Source: Paracentrotus lividus
Lineage: Eukaryota; Echinodermata; Echinoidea; Camarodonta; Echinidae
Assembly (NCBI GenBank): GCA_940671915.1
Contig: CALNVZ010000641.1
Location: forward strand, 36,430,248-36,494,247
Length of the DNA: 64,000 nucleotides
Reading direction: 5' to 3'
Position 1 is the first letter of the stretch. Every line of letters begins with the position of its first letter. A program made the position numbers and the translations under genes. The notes under the pieces were generated by a model. The model did no database searches. It saw only the letters and a list, made by a program, of their open reading frames with translations, and was not told where the DNA came from. Shown here piece by piece: positions 47,501 through 60,088 of this stretch.

Positions 47501-50500
47501 CCAATTGACATTTGAAATCCCCTGTATTGATAACGCACATGATATGCTTGTATAGTTGTATTGGATTGAACTTGAGGAGAGAGTGTATACATGTGTGCCA
47601 GTCTTACTTTCAGACTGTTGTTTTCCCTACATTGTGTACCTCTCAATCTGAAGTACATTGTATTTTGACTGAGAGAGAAATCCGATTTCAGTTCCCTTTC
47701 CTACATGTAATGGACGAGGATCCATAATTATTGAAAGTATGACATGATTTGGTAATTTGAGTGCATGTCCTGTCCAACAAAAGGGGTGTGAAAAGAAAAC
47801 ACTCAAAATTTTCATCAAATCAGCATTGTCAAGTGGACAAATGCACTACTTGTGAATATGTGCAGGAAAATAACAGCACAAAATTCCCTAATTTATAAGT
47901 TTACGCTATGCTCCACCTAAATTAAATTGAACAAGAACTGCTCAACATCTGTGCCATTTATTGAAAAGTCACAAAATAACTGAATCTTGATAATGATTTG
48001 ATAATATTTATTGAAACATATGCTACCTGTTATATCTTCCATTCTATATACCAATAATTAGATTTATTGAGTCTGGTAAAATTAAAAATAACATTTTTAA
48101 AAAGTTTTGTAACATAGATATAATTCTTGGGGGTTTTTTTGTTGATTTTTTTTATAATGGTGCCAATGACGTTTGAACATAAATTTTATTTACAAACTTA
48201 ATTTTAATACAGTGTATAAAAATATTATCCTCTTCTTTTCATTTTACCAGGCTTGCTGTGACAACCAACCAGCGAGTTGTCTTCATATCTGCTGTGATAT
48301 GCTTCATAATAATGTGTATCGAGACCTTCCGCTACCGGGTGTGGCCGGATATGCAAGGTAAGAAAAGTACAGGGTACTTCAAGAAAGTTAAAACATGTAG
48401 TCTACGTGAACAAGACAATGGTGCTACAAAAAAAAAGGATATGAAAAGCTACAAGTTCATGTACAGGTTGTTTCATTAATCGTGGTTTCCCAATTTGTAA
48501 GATGTTCTAAAATGCAAGGTACATATGATATCACCATGCAAAGGCAGGGTATGGCCTGATATACGTGGAAGTTCTTCAATTACTTGATCTGTCAGAAAAT
48601 GGATATGTCTTCAGAATATTGTTTGTTAAAACAAATGTATTACAGCTACAAATGTTTTTATTTTCCCAAATTTTTATATGTAGGTATTTTTTTTTTTTTT
48701 TTTTAACTTTCTTTTATGACATAATAATTTGCATTGAGACCTTCCTGTAAAGGATGTGGCCAGATATATGTTCATGTAAATGTTTTATGAAGATTAAGAA
48801 AAGTACAAGTACAGGGTGATCTAAAAAAAAAAAAAAAAATGCAAGTTAAAACTTGTTTACGTACTGTACTAGGTCACTACAAAAAGGGTTTGGCCAGATA
48901 TACAAGTTCATACAATAAATAATCTGGTTTATTACATCCTTATGCCTCATATGCTGGCATTCGGCAGACCAAAGAGAAATCTAAAACATTATTGGAAAAG
49001 TTGGCAATTACTAGTGAAGAAAGATTGTGCTGCATTTATTGTGTTTTTTTTTCCTTTCACAGTCAATCCAAAGAATCCTGATGAAGAAGAGTAAGTAAAA
49101 TCATTGTTTAAATCCTTTGAAATATTTTTGTTTACAATTAATTTTGGATACCATTTGAGTTCAATGCAGCCGCGGATCCAAGATGTCCGAATTGAATACA
49201 TTTGTCGGGCCCATAGCGGCTCTGTTATGTTTACGCACGGGCCCGATACTTTTATTGTGTGACGTCAGGCTGCATCCGCTACTGCAGTGAAGGAGCAATA
49301 CATTGAATGATGATGTATATTATTTTGTTGATGATACCTCATTTAAAGTTAAAAGAGTGATTTGATTTGACGTTGGCTTTTCTCATGACCTTACCTTTTT
49401 GATGCATTTCACCTTTTATTACGACAATGACAATATTTCCATGTTTTTCATTGCCCCATCAATTCATATCAAACCATGACATGTGTCTCCACCATTGTGA
49501 TATAATTTCAATATGCTTTTGAACAGAATAAATAACAAAATACCAGAATGATAAACTTAATAAATTCTTGTTTGCTAGTTGGACACCTCTACATCTACGC
49601 CTGCTGAGCGTACCAGAGTTGTGTGACAATGTCGCTAGGGCATGGCAAGTCGCTGATGAGTGGTACAATGCTTTCTGGGAACTTCGGAGACACGAACCTG
49701 CTAAAGTAAGTTTTTTTTTTAGCTTTTCTTTTTTGAGTGCTATAAGCACAAGATTAAATGGTAATTATTGAAAATGTATGTCAGTAAATATTTGTGGCAT
49801 CTTCCTGATTTGGAAATGGCAGGGGGCATACAGCAATTTTCATGGATATTGATTGTTCAATTAATACAGTATTAATCTCTACTATAATTAACGTAATGTT
49901 GTATGTATGTATGTTAGTAAAAGGCTCCGTCAGTTTATGTTCATATTCCGCCAACTTGACACACGAGGTTGATACAAACTGTGGCCGGGTTTTAATCTAT
50001 ATTCGGTTGAAAATGGAACAGTTTAGGCTGAGAACCAGACGTGAAACATGATTTTTGTGGCCTTTTGATTGTGTAAAAACGGGTGAAGTCTGTAGACTAC
50101 AAAAAATAAAGATGCGCGCAAGCCGCATCAAGGTAAACATACGCGGAATCTCTTTATGACGTAACAATGGGTGTAATTAAGCTACATCCTGCATGCGGAA
50201 CCCCTTTATGACGTAACAATAAATTTTGATGTAGTGATCAAATTGCACCAAATATTATAAAAAGACGGGATTAATACAAACAGTGACCGGTTTTAAAACG
50301 TTACTCTGTTGAAAATGGTTCATTTTTGGCTGAAAACTGGACTTTAAACATGAATCACAGGGGCCGCAGAGCATTTTTGAAAGTGGGGGGACAGAGCCGA
50401 AAGTTGCGGGGGGGGGGGGCTGAATAGACGGCCGCAGAATAGGCTTAATTATGTTCATGTTCATGGTTTTTTTTTTCCTTTTTTTTCTTCTTTCTCCACT

Positions 50501-53500
50501 TTTACTAAACAAAGGGAGGAATGGGTCTTTAATAAATAAAACTTTGTATGACTCTTAAATGAAATTTCAGAGCTACATACAACAAAATAAAAATCATCAA
50601 AGAAATTCAATCATCAATCAAAATTGGAAATTCATCATTAAAACCCTCGTAAAGCGTGGGTGTCCTGCTAGTATAACATAAAAGTTGATGCACAAATGCC
50701 TTTTGGTAATGCATTAACCCATAGTTGACAGAGATTTCCCAATGGTCAAAATGAATCCCTTTTTGATCCTCGAATTGGCAAATTTTATAACTTTATTTCA
50801 CTCCTACGACCTTTAAAGGTAGTATCAGCCTTTTTCAAAAATTTCGAAAACTAATGCAACTTGGCATAACTGTAGAATATGATCGACCTATACTGTCTAT
50901 TCAATCTTACTGTCATAGGTTGCCTAGATCAGTAATACGAAACGAAAATCTGACTACCAATCTTGACCAGCTCTCCATCAACATCGTTGATATTACAGCG
51001 CGTGCGATGCGGACCGCACACAGCAATATACACACGGCGCATCAGCGTGCATTATTCTCTGCGCTAACGGTCAGCGGTTCGCACCGTATGGTATATTTTT
51101 CGAGGTACGAAAAAATAGGAATGAATTTTGATAATTGCAATATAATGACAAACATACACATTTGAGCTTAATCATGTTGTGGGAAGATATAGTCACTGGT
51201 ATACTACTATATCCTCTCAAAAACTAGAAATTTAATATTTTTGCCTGCAAAAGGCTGACACTACCTTTAAAAAGATACAATTATTTATTAACAACACTTT
51301 GCTAATGAAAATTACGAAATGCATTGACAAAATTGCCAATTTGCCCTTGAAAATAGCGATTATTCATATTTCATCACGTTGCCAATTTAGAGATATCAAT
51401 AATTATTTTCATTTAAAGTGTTCTATTTCAAGAACTACAGTGGCAGAAAAAAATATCTTTTTGTCAGTGATTTTTAATTCATATTCCATGGCATTCTAGT
51501 TCAAAGATAATACAAAAGCGTTACTAAAAGGAGACATTGTCCTTGATGGGTTAATCCCAAAGTTCCTCGCATAGGACTTCAAGCTGTAGGTATATGGCCA
51601 CTTTTCAAGTGCTTAATAATAATAATAATAATAATAACGCATTTGTATAGCGCCATCTGTCTAGTTAAACTATTCCGAGGCGCTTTGTAAAACAAGATGA
51701 AAGTGTTGAACAACATACATGATGTAGTTACAAACACATTCTCTTAATAAAAACAGATAAGAGGGACTGCCTGTGAGGCGCACACTCCAAATCTGCCATG
51801 TCATAGTCAAAGAGGAAAGGATTGTCAATGCCAAATACACAGACAGTAAACAACAATATATATTTTGATAATTATATAAAGAACTGCAATTTATAGCAGA
51901 CTACATACAGTATACCTTTGGAAATGATAGAATTATTTAGTCTACTGATTAATCCAGTAACGATCTCCTCTTCTCTCCCTCTGTGTGTGTATGTAGTTCT
52001 GTACATTGACATGTCTTCTCTGTCTGACGATGGCTACTGTTGGCTTCTATATACCTGGAGTTCTCATCACGTATACAATCTGTAAGTATCAGGTGATCTG
52101 TGTCAGGTGACCATATCAGGTGACATGACTGAATCAGCTATCTGATATTTTCAATATGCATACAGTCTAGTACTCAAAGCAAACACATTGAGTATGGCAA
52201 TGTCATGTGTTTTCCAAAGCATTTACCAGTAATGACATATTACTGCTTTGCTGTACATTTGGGGACTATTGGATTGATTTAAATAAATAAAGGTCTCCCA
52301 CTAAATTGAAAATGTACACTCATTTGGTACCTATGTTTACAGATTCAACATAGTATAAAAGTAAATTCAGTTATAATCAAATTGGATTAATCAATACCAC
52401 GTGAAAACAAAATCTAGTTCATGTGTTCATTATAATGAGAATGAATTACATGTACATATAATATTTAAAAAAAGTATTTCTAAATATTATTATGATATTG
52501 TTTTTTTATTATTGTCTTGTGTCAGTAATATGCCTTCTCCTGTGGCCAGCCTATATGTACCACGATGTGTCAGGTAAAATTTACAGCAAGCTTCATCCTT
52601 TCTTACGCCAGTTTGAACAGAGTATGGACAGCTTAGAACGCAAAGAGAAACGTCAAAAACGTAAGTAACTCTTCATTGTGAACACACATCATGATGTGCC
52701 ACTTATTGTTGAAGCTCTCATTTTCACAAGCGTCTTTGGAGTAAAAAATATCTTTTTCAAGTAGTTCTGAAAGAGATGGGAAAAAACGGGTCAATTTTAG
52801 GAGGAAAATTTGATTGGCCATACTTATAACTTTGGTGCACCCTCTCATAGTTCTCTAGAGAGTTATAGACCACATATTGATTTTGGAATTTGACGATACT
52901 TTGACAAATTGGCAATTAGACCAAATTGTAAGTAGACCAAGTAGGTTTAGCCACTGTGGTATTAGAAAATTAGCGTATTGGACCAACTGCCCGTTGTCAG
53001 ATCAAGTAGATATACACGTAACACTTCCATTATTTGAAACCACAGGTCGCAGGAAGTCTTCTCGCAATCCAGATGAAGAAAGCAGTTCAGACAGCGAATT
53101 AAACGAGTTCTGCCCTACGCCTGGACCTGCGGTGGATGCAGCCTTATCTCACGCGGCACGTGTCATTGGTGCGACCCCCGCCTCTAGCTGTCATGGAACC
53201 CCTACCTATGGATTCGTGGGAGATCTAATACCCCGTGGTGGCTCCATTGAGTTTACAGATGATGGTAGGTTATTGAATGATGTTTGTGAAGAGGAAACTT
53301 GTGGAAGTCTTCTGGACTATGGAAATTACATTGTTGTATCAGGAATCTCTTTATATCAGGGTTTTAAAAAAATACAAAGAGCTTGGACTAGCAAACTTAT
53401 CTTGCTTTCTCAGGAAACTTGTTATATCGGACCTCTTTCTAACGTGTTTCCACTGTATAATGATTGGTATTCGAGAATCATAGATAAGATAATGATTTAC

Positions 53501-54767
53501 AATCCACTCTTGTTATAATGAGGTGCCCCAGACCAAGCTAACTGCCTTGTTATCATGAAATCTCTTTATACTAGACACATAGGCCTGTATTCACAAAGGT
53601 GGCCTAAATTTGCTTGTTCAGCCCCCCCCCCCCAACATTTTTTGCGATAACTTCTCAACGGAAAAACAATTTCCCGGGTACGCGGTTCCAAAATTACGTA
53701 ACATTTCGTAAGTGCATGTCAGACCCGAAGTTGCTCAAATACATGATTTTGTGTACAAATCCAATGCACATTGTGTTTTTAGCTATTGCCATCTTTCTGA
53801 ATTCGGGCCATAGTGACGTGTGAAAATTTCTTAAATTGGGACTGGAAGAACTACCTTGTTATAATAAGATATTGTAGCCATGCTAACGAGAGTTGACTGT
53901 ACTATGCATTAATTATGTCTTATTGCACTATGTTTCTGATTAAGCTATTGGGATAACCAGTATCACCTCGTCATTAGCTGAGCCACCTCACTGTGTTCTA
54001 TTACATTGTTTTTGTTACCATTTTGAATGAAAATCCTTTTTATTTTCTTCTTCCATTTTGCAGAGTTGAACACAGACAATGAGTCTAGTAACCTATTAGT
54101 CGGGTTAAGTGAAATGCCTTCCTTTCAAGACCGTGCACTGGATCCGAGTGGAGACGAACTTGATTCACGATCAGCCGGTAAGATAATAGACGGCAATACA
54201 GGTAATCCTTCAAGACTACGTCCTCCGTCGGATCTCTTCGGCATGTCTACGGATGACGACTTTGGCGACCATGAATTAGACACTCCTGAATCTCCTCTTG
54301 ACGATCTCCTGCAACCTCGTCGAATCGAAGCAAAGAAAACTCTCACATCTGAATTAGCAGCTGAGGTGTGCGGTCAGTCGTTGCCGCCTGCCGCCGCACA
54401 ACTCCTCTCGCAAACCGTTGCAGCTGTCATGACGGAAGCGGTTTCCTCATTGACCGGATTGGGCATAACCAATCCCACCGCTGCCACCAATGAAAAACAA
54501 TCGGTCAAACAGAAAGTTCCAACGTTACCGGTCAAGTCTGTACAGTTGACCGGTCCAACGAACTCAGATGCCATACCCAGCGGTCTTACCCCGTCCCCGC
54601 AGTCGGATGAGGAACTGGCCGAATTTGAAATGCTGGATACCTCGGAGCTGGACAATGTGAGTAATCCGACAACCGAAGAAGAGAGATCACCGTCCACCGA
54701 GAGCAGCCCTGGTGCTATCAATGCCGGCATGACCTACCTGTCTTCCTTATTTACTAGGAGAAAGTAG
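41524..54767 (+). CDS. RETREG: Reticulophagy regulator (RETREG/FAM134 family), complete, eight exons
   Basis: Coding exons 41524-41750, 48251-48357, 49063-49090, 49579-49705, 51997-52081, 52526-52660, 53046-53264 and 54064-54767 join in frame with GT-AG introns and give 543 residues ending in TAG. The family comprises ER-membrane receptors that curve ER tubules and sheets and deliver them to autophagosomes. Visible: a reticulon-homology domain with LLVWENTQPSAVLF (about 55-68), hydrophobic hairpin halves at about 63-80 and 85-102, WPDMQ, then SWTPLH-like DWTPLHLRLLSVPELCDNVA (121-140), a second hairpin at about 164-204 (FYIPGVLITY ... LLLWPAYMYHD), an amphipathic region (KLHPFLRQFEQSMDSLERK), a long disordered acidic tail, and a canonical LC3-interacting region EFEMLDTSEL with core F497-x-x-L500. 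Which vertebrate paralogue (1, 2 or 3) it matches cannot be said; it may be pre-duplication. Exon 3 is a 28-nt microexon. Start ATG follows AAGATGG. Confidence 0.95.
42140..42715 (+). repeat. Interspersed repeat, copy B (split by a MITE)
   Basis: Same word order as copy A at 18440-18835 (gctctctgatcggctatagc, ggttgcgatgactgaa, gtgcgttgaccgtaactgaa, gattcagctgtt, cgtgctgtcaatcata). The order is interrupted at 42225-42440 exactly where copy A reads gtggagctccacctctggtt without a break. Confidence 0.75.
42225..42440. mobile_element. MITE nested in copy B of the 18440 repeat
   Basis: Left ggggttgttacacaaatagt, agtagacttaaaaatcgcac pairs with right gtgcgactttaagtctactc, aactctttgtgaaacacc. The empty site in copy A confirms the boundaries to within a few bases. 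Confidence 0.85.
43500..43760. other. Purine-rich and G-run stretch in RETREG intron 1
   Basis: Contains gagaggagaaagggggggtg (43508) and a run of about 15 G at 43649-43664, followed by a CCCC-rich patch. Looks like degraded repeat sequence; nothing can be identified. Confidence 0.3.
43836..44360. mobile_element. TTAA-type MITE, ggggaagttcaccctgg ends
   Basis: Left ataaggggaagttcaccctg pairs with right cagggtgaacttccccttta; inside, ttaaaaaatgaagaaaaata pairs with tatttttcttcattttttaa and ggaattt/aaattcc arms flank catgtgttgtg. Same family as 57726-59256. Confidence 0.85.
45978..46460. mobile_element. TIR element with roughly 65 bp inverted ends in RETREG intron 1
   Basis: Left aaggtgtgttcaatgtccag, tttcaaatttatatgccaac, atgaatcatgatacaaaac pairs with right gttttgtatcatgattcatg, ttggcgtataaatttgaaac, tggacattgaacacactctt. 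A further pair inside (cgtttgaaaac / gtttcaaaacg) suggests a fuller hairpin. No ORF with support. Confidence 0.85.
49168..49285. mobile_element. Short GC-rich foldback in RETREG intron 3
   Basis: tgcagccgcggatccaag pairs roughly with gtcaggctgcatccgcta, and tgtcgggcccatagc with cacgggcccgatac. About 120 bp; GC content and CpG density exceed the flanks. Confidence 0.45.
49960..50355. repeat. Direct repeats in RETREG intron 4
   Basis: Two copies of a roughly 85 bp unit (about 49966-50050 and 50268-50352) share gatacaaactgtggccgggt / atacaaacagtgaccggttt, gttgaaaatgg, ggctgaga/ggctgaaaac and aacatga. Between them the phrase ctttatgacgtaacaat occurs twice (about 50152 and 50204). Confidence 0.7.
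50812..51270. mobile_element. MITE with ends aaaggtagtatcagccttt
   Basis: Left ctttaaaggtagtatcagcc pairs with right ggctgacactacctttaaa. The interior (50850-51165) is less AT-rich and carries an open stretch of 103 codons with no recognisable family; it is treated as non-coding element DNA. Confidence 0.8.
51608..51700 (+). repeat. TAA microsatellite plus tatagcgcc...ggcgctttgtaaaa repeat end
   Basis: (TAA)n is followed by cgcatttgtatagcgccatc and, 40 bases later, gaggcgctttgtaaaac. Second occurrence of the structure at 35105-35200. Confidence 0.6.
52860..53040. repeat. gtcta/tagac-type repeat abutting RETREG exon 7
   Basis: Phrases atagaccacatattg, ttagaccaaattgtaagtag, accaagtaggtttagcc and ggaccaactgcc match the repeats at 640-840 and 22340-22775. 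The block ends within about 20 bases of the exon 7 acceptor, so the element reaches close to, and possibly into, the splice acceptor region. Confidence 0.6.
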
Positions 54768-57725
54768 CATGTGTGTAATGGTCTCATCTTATTAGAATGA
54801 TCTCATCATGCAAGGGAATTATTGAGCAATGATAGTAGAGTGGTGGAAGAAACAAGTACATCTTTATCTTGGTTCCTGAAGTAAACAACCTGGGGGACGT
54901 TTCATGAAACGACTTGTCAGACAAGTCCTGTTTTATCTGACGATTACCGTAGTTACAATGCTTCTCAATTAAAATCAAGTAAAGATGTGGAGTCAGACAA
55001 CTTCTCAGACATGAAATGTTGATGAAATGCTCCCCTGATGTACACCATCTCTTTATATCCTGTTAGACATCACATTGAAGTCAATTTAAGACCAGACACA
55101 CCTTGCATACCAGAAAGGAAATGAGGGATAGATGGCAAACTAGTTTAAACAGGGTTGAAATGTTGTCATATGATGTAACACACCCCTCCAATCATACAGT
55201 GATTAAATTAGCAGATAATGTACAAAACTGGTCTCTTCCTTGCACTGAATTTTTAATTTTTTTTAAATTCTGAATCACTTCAACTTCTAAAGTTTTGCAT
55301 AATTTTCTTTTAACCAACTTTAGGGTCATTGCTAGATTATGAGTGGTATCTTTCAAGAGCTCTGAGCAAGTGGGTGTATGCAAATGATATGTAAGGTCTT
55401 TTTAAATATTCATTGGGTATTATATTGTAGAGTCAGGTTGGATGATATATGTAATTTCAGTTGAATGTTTAGATCAATTACCTGAAAAAAGAGAATGAGA
55501 TTGGCATGCATTTTATGAATCAAGTTGGCACAAATTTTTATTAAGGGTGCAATCTAACACAAAATCAAATTTAGATAAATAATACATTAATGACAGACAT
55601 TTTTGTGCTTGTAACTTTTTATAGCTTGTGACTTATTAAAATTTTGTATTAATAATGAATACCGGTATACAAAACAATTTGTATCTGTTAATATTATAAT
55701 ACTTGGGATATTTGTGTCTTGTGCATGGCTGCTTTGAATAAAACATAATTATTAATATTGTTATATTTACTTAGGGTAGCCAATAAAGTTCTTATTTACT
55801 CTACCTGCGGATAACATTACCCCAAGCACATTGTAAGGAGACAGCTATAGATATCATATTTTTGAGTCTTTGGTACGAATCGGCCATGAATTGAACCCAC
55901 AACCAATGTCAGCTACATGTATCTATCCATCAATAAGAAACCATTTTATTTGAACTATTCCCTTACAATATTTAAAAACATCAGTTTGGTTCCTTCTTTC
56001 ATTGTGAATTATGGGAAATAGTTCTGTCTGCATTGTATAGAGTACAGATGTGTAGATGTGATTCTTTCTTTTTTAAAGCCTTACTGTATTGCATTAAAAT
56101 CATATTACAAAGGACAAAATTAATTATGCATATCACTGTACTGCAAGGGATACGAATAATTAGAGAAAACTCATTATGGTGTTGGATCTTGAATTGATGT
56201 ACTGGTATTTTACATGAGTATTGTGTAGATATACATGTAGTTTGTATACAGTGAAATGTTATTTAGCTTGAGTAGAAAATGCTGCATTTTTATTTTTGAA
56301 CCATCGAGTGCTTTGTTTTTACAGCTGTATTTATGTGAAATTACTCATTATCATGATTTTAACTTAAATTTATTTAAGATTACCATGAACAATATAGAGA
56401 GAAATAGAATTGTACCATGGACTGTGAACACAGATTAATTGTGAACAGAAAGAACCATATTGTATTTGGCAGTATCTTGATAGAGCTTAGTAATAATCAT
56501 TGATATTGAAAATTGATGTTCTGATAAAATGAAATCACCAAATCGAAATAAACAATAAATGATTAATCGGGACATGAAGTGAAAAATCACAGTTGGATAC
56601 AATGAAAGAGATTAGGAAAGACAGAAGGACAGAAAGAGAGAGACAGAGAGAGGAATGTGGGAATATATAGGACTTGTTAATGGTAGGAGAGAAGATAGTA
56701 TAATGAATATGAAATCAGTACTTGGTATATAATTGGATATGATGTTGAAAAGAAAGGCCTCTTGCTTGGTCTATGAAAAGTGCAATCATTCAAGATAGTA
56801 ATTAATCAAATTATTTAAAGAAATAAACAAGATCTACATAGAAAGACATCTTTTTAGACCTTTTCTTTTTTTGCAGGTAATATGTAACTTTTGAAAGAAA
56901 AATCCAAAATACCATAGCCCTTCCTCATTATAGTGTTGGAACAATGCCATCCTTATAATTTTAGTAGAACGTTATTTCTCAAATCATTTTTTTATTTTTA
57001 ACCATTTTCAGAGAAGTGTTTGTGCTTTGTGAAGATCATGTTAAATACTTTATTTTATTTATATTATATGTAGAATATATTGTTATTGTATATTATTCAT
57101 ATTTATTTTTTGTAACTTGATATATTTTACCTCATCCAATCCTATTATATCTTTTATTTTATTATTTGACATTTCAGAATTATTCTCCTGTTACTAATGT
57201 TCTACCCGTACTCAGATTAATTTTAGAATGGTGTAGTTGGTTTTGCTGTGTGATATTAATTCTGGTATTAAAAATGTGAAGGATTGGAGTAGATATGCAT
57301 AACCAGAGAAAGATATTTCATTTGATTATTGTCATGGTATTTTATTAGCATTGTATTGTGGTGTAAGTTGAGTGTAAAATATTTTATGATTTACCCATAG
57401 ATTACTTTTTCTCCTTTTAGTGAAGCTTTCACATTATCTCTGGAACTAGAATGCTATGAATTTCATAATACTCATTAACTGAGAACAAAAATCCCTGATG
57501 AATGAGGATATTTTATTTGTGTAAAATAAATTAGAATAGTTAAAATAAATGAAAATAATCAATGAAAGTTATAAATTGGCAAAAAGTGTATAAGCACCAT
57601 TTTCATGTGCAAATTGGCAATGTTATGCATTTTGTAATTTTCACTTAATTTGACCTTAAATATAATTTCTTGTTTTCCATAATTTTTGCCAATTTGAGGA
57701 TGAGACAGTGATTCATTAATAAACC
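54768..57725. other. RETREG 3' UTR and intergenic sequence
   Basis: The 3' UTR probably starts here; AATAAA at 55737-55742 is one candidate poly(A) signal among several and cannot be confirmed. A MITE lies at 54892-55036. From about 55040 to 57725 nothing further is recognised. Confidence 0.4.
54892..55036. mobile_element. MITE 125 bp downstream of the RETREG stop codon
   Basis: Left tgggggacgtttcatgaaac, cttgtcagac pairs with right gtcagacaacttctcagaca, gatgaaatgctcccctg. Same type as 21328-21466. It would be part of the RETREG 3' UTR if that extends beyond it. Confidence 0.7.
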
Positions 57726-59256
57726 TTAAAGGGGAAGCTCACCCTGGAATTTTATTGGTTTTATTGGGTTTGGAGACAATCGACCAAAAAATAACGAAGT
57801 TATGAATATTTAAAGTTTTGATTTTGTGACGTCACATGCGAGCAGTTCTCCTATGTGTTATGTAGTGTAAATTCCATAAAGTGTCACTTTTTTCAGAAGA
57901 AAATTAATAATTTCACCTGTACGGTCTATACATCATCAAACATATGTTAATATACATGCCTCTATCAAATTGACCCATTCCTTTATCAAGAACCATGAAA
58001 AAAAGAGAAATTTATGGAATTTACATACACAACACATGGGAGAGCTGCTCGCACGTGACGTCACAGAATCAAAACTTTACATATTCATACAGTCCACCGG
58101 CAGCGCTTTTGAAATCGCTCGTATTTATGCAAGTCCTATTCATGAGTTTGTGTGTTTGAATACGTAATTAGCAGCTTGTACCCCTGTCTTTGTGCGGTTA
58201 TAATTCTGCATAGAAATGACTATTTGACATGAAATTTTCGGGATTAATATATCATACTATCAAAATATATATTCCTTAATAAGAAAGAAAATATGTCTTT
58301 CAAAATAGTAGAAATTGTTGGATATATTTTGCGTTAAAATCCGTTTGGGAATTTTTTGAATAACTAGCCACAAATACGCTTTATTTTCAATGATTCGACG
58401 AGAAAATAGGTTCATAATCTTCAGCAACTCTTCAGCTTTCCAAAAATACACCAAACATGGTATTTCAAGATTTATACCAGTCAGGAGCTAGCTAAATGTG
58501 CAGCAAATACAAAATTGCTTCAATAACTGCGATCTGATTGGCTGGTCTGATTTTGAGTGTGATTTGATTGGCTGATGAGAATCTCACCACGCACCAAAGG
58601 TCACTGCGCGGCCAGGTAACGGCTCCCACGTGTTTCAAAATCTCCGCTCGCATCAATCCTTGATTCAAGCAGCCAATCAGAAAGCCGCATTTTCTGTATT
58701 TTGGACTTGCTTTATATTTTGCTAGCTCCTGACTGGTATAAAAAGTGAAGGATATTAAAAGTTACTACGTTTTGAAGCTAAGATTTCATTCTTTCCAAAT
58801 ATGTAATTTTCTTTTGGAATCATGCAAAAATAACTACTTTTCTTGTCACTTATACCGAACTGAATATATGTTTTTGTTCCATATCTTTCACCAATGCTTT
58901 TACAATATTCAGATATGATAAAATACCATAAAATGTGCAAGATAGGTAGGTTTAGAATTTCTTCTTTCTAAATATGTAAGAATCAGGAAATTCCATTCAC
59001 AAAATCAAAATCTACAAGAGTTGCAAAATCTCAGTTTTAGCCCGCACAGGTCCGCACAGCTCCGCAGAGTGCAGATAGAGGACTGAGAGAGGTGTATAAA
59101 ATTCGCACTCTTGGCTTATTATAGCTCACGCTGCCCTCGGACTGCATAACTTAGCTATTTTTGGGTCGATTTTCTTCAAACTTTCAATAGTATTTTTCTT
59201 TTCTTTTTCTGCATTTTTCAAAACCAATAAAATTTCAGGGTGAACTTCCCCTTTAA
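57726..59256. mobile_element. 1.5 kb TTAA-type element, ggggaagctcaccctgg ends, with nested insertion
   Basis: Left ttaaaggggaagctcaccct pairs with right cagggtgaacttccccttta; the left subterminal part (cgaccaaaaaataacgaag, gacgtcacatgcgagcagtt) pairs with a later inverted part (gagagctgctcgcacgtgac at about 58040) and with the right subterminal gggtcgattttcttcaaact. A second palindrome (58471-58744) is inserted. No transposase ORF. Confidence 0.75.
58471..58744. mobile_element. Inner palindrome nested in 57726-59256
   Basis: Ends tttataccagtcaggagcta and tagctcctgactggtataaa are perfect inverses. The interior holds two tandem words gatttgattggctgatgaga and gatctgattggctggtctga, including ATTGG boxes. 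Confidence 0.85.
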
Positions 59257-60088
59257 GGAAATTTTGGATGTTATAAAGTCCTTTGTGCTATCAGTTAACA
59301 ACTTTATCTTTTACAGCTGTCAATAGAAATAGAATAAAACTGCAATGGCTTTCCATTTTACTCGGCTAATTCCTTGTTTATCCAAAATTATGATATCTTT
59401 AGCAGCTGTGGTTATCAATGTAGGTCATTGAGTTTTAATTATATTTAAACCAACATAATTTATTAAACATGACACTTTAAGTATATATCTTATATTAATG
59501 TTTTTAACAGGTGTTTTCATAATTAAACTGATAATATTGTAAGAGCAAAGAAGATTATTTTTTAAATGTAAACTTGTTTTTTAGATGATGTCATGTATAA
59601 TTCTCTGATTTGAATGTCACATGCCATCCCTCGTCTGTGTTGCCGCAGACAAATAATGAATTGTTTGTTTTTATCATTTTGAAAAGGCAAGTCCAATGAG
59701 GTTCATTAATAATAAGTGATATCAATAGCTCAGCTCAGGGAAGTACAATTTAGAAAACAATCATGCAAGGTATTTAAATTCATGATTTTTGTTTTTTTTT
59801 TAAACAAAAATCATTCATTTATGTTATATGAATGTCAAATTTTGAAAGATACACTACCAAATTATTTTCTTGTTCACCCTGAATACTCTATCCTTGTTTG
59901 AAGAATGTCTGTTTATGCTTGCTTAGTTGCATGATCGCATATTGTTTTAGACTATAAGTGAATTTTTGAACGCTTTTCTTTTTTTCTTTGCAATTCAGTC
60001 TACTCGCGTCATAATGAGAACAGATCTAAACAAGATTTCGTCATAACAAAGTAATTCTTAAATTCTTAATTTCAAACGTGCAAGTTTG
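59257..60088. other. Non-coding AT-rich stretch
   Basis: No exon, RNA gene or transposon end recognised. Confidence 0.4.

Larger units (their letters stand above)
41751..48250 (+). other. RETREG intron 1, 6.5 kb, rich in inserted elements
   Basis: Starts gtgagt and ends ttttaccag. It holds the second copy of the 18440 repeat (42140-42715) with a nested MITE, TTAA-type MITE 43836-44360 and the TIR element 45978-46460. The rest, including a CT-rich stretch at 42890-43140, has no recognised feature. Confidence 0.8.

Noticed and set aside
50854-51165. 103-codon ORF as a transposon protein
   Set aside because: It lies within a 460-bp MITE, shows no recognisable family and is too short for a transposase.
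52877-53518. A single 213-codon ORF as a separate gene
   Set aside because: It is RETREG exon 7 read through its flanking introns; the 5' part is a dispersed repeat and the 3' part continues past a good donor at 53265.
54374-54730. 118-codon minus-strand ORF
   Set aside because: Shadow of RETREG exon 8; the plus frame holds the LC3-interacting motif and joins in phase with exon 7.
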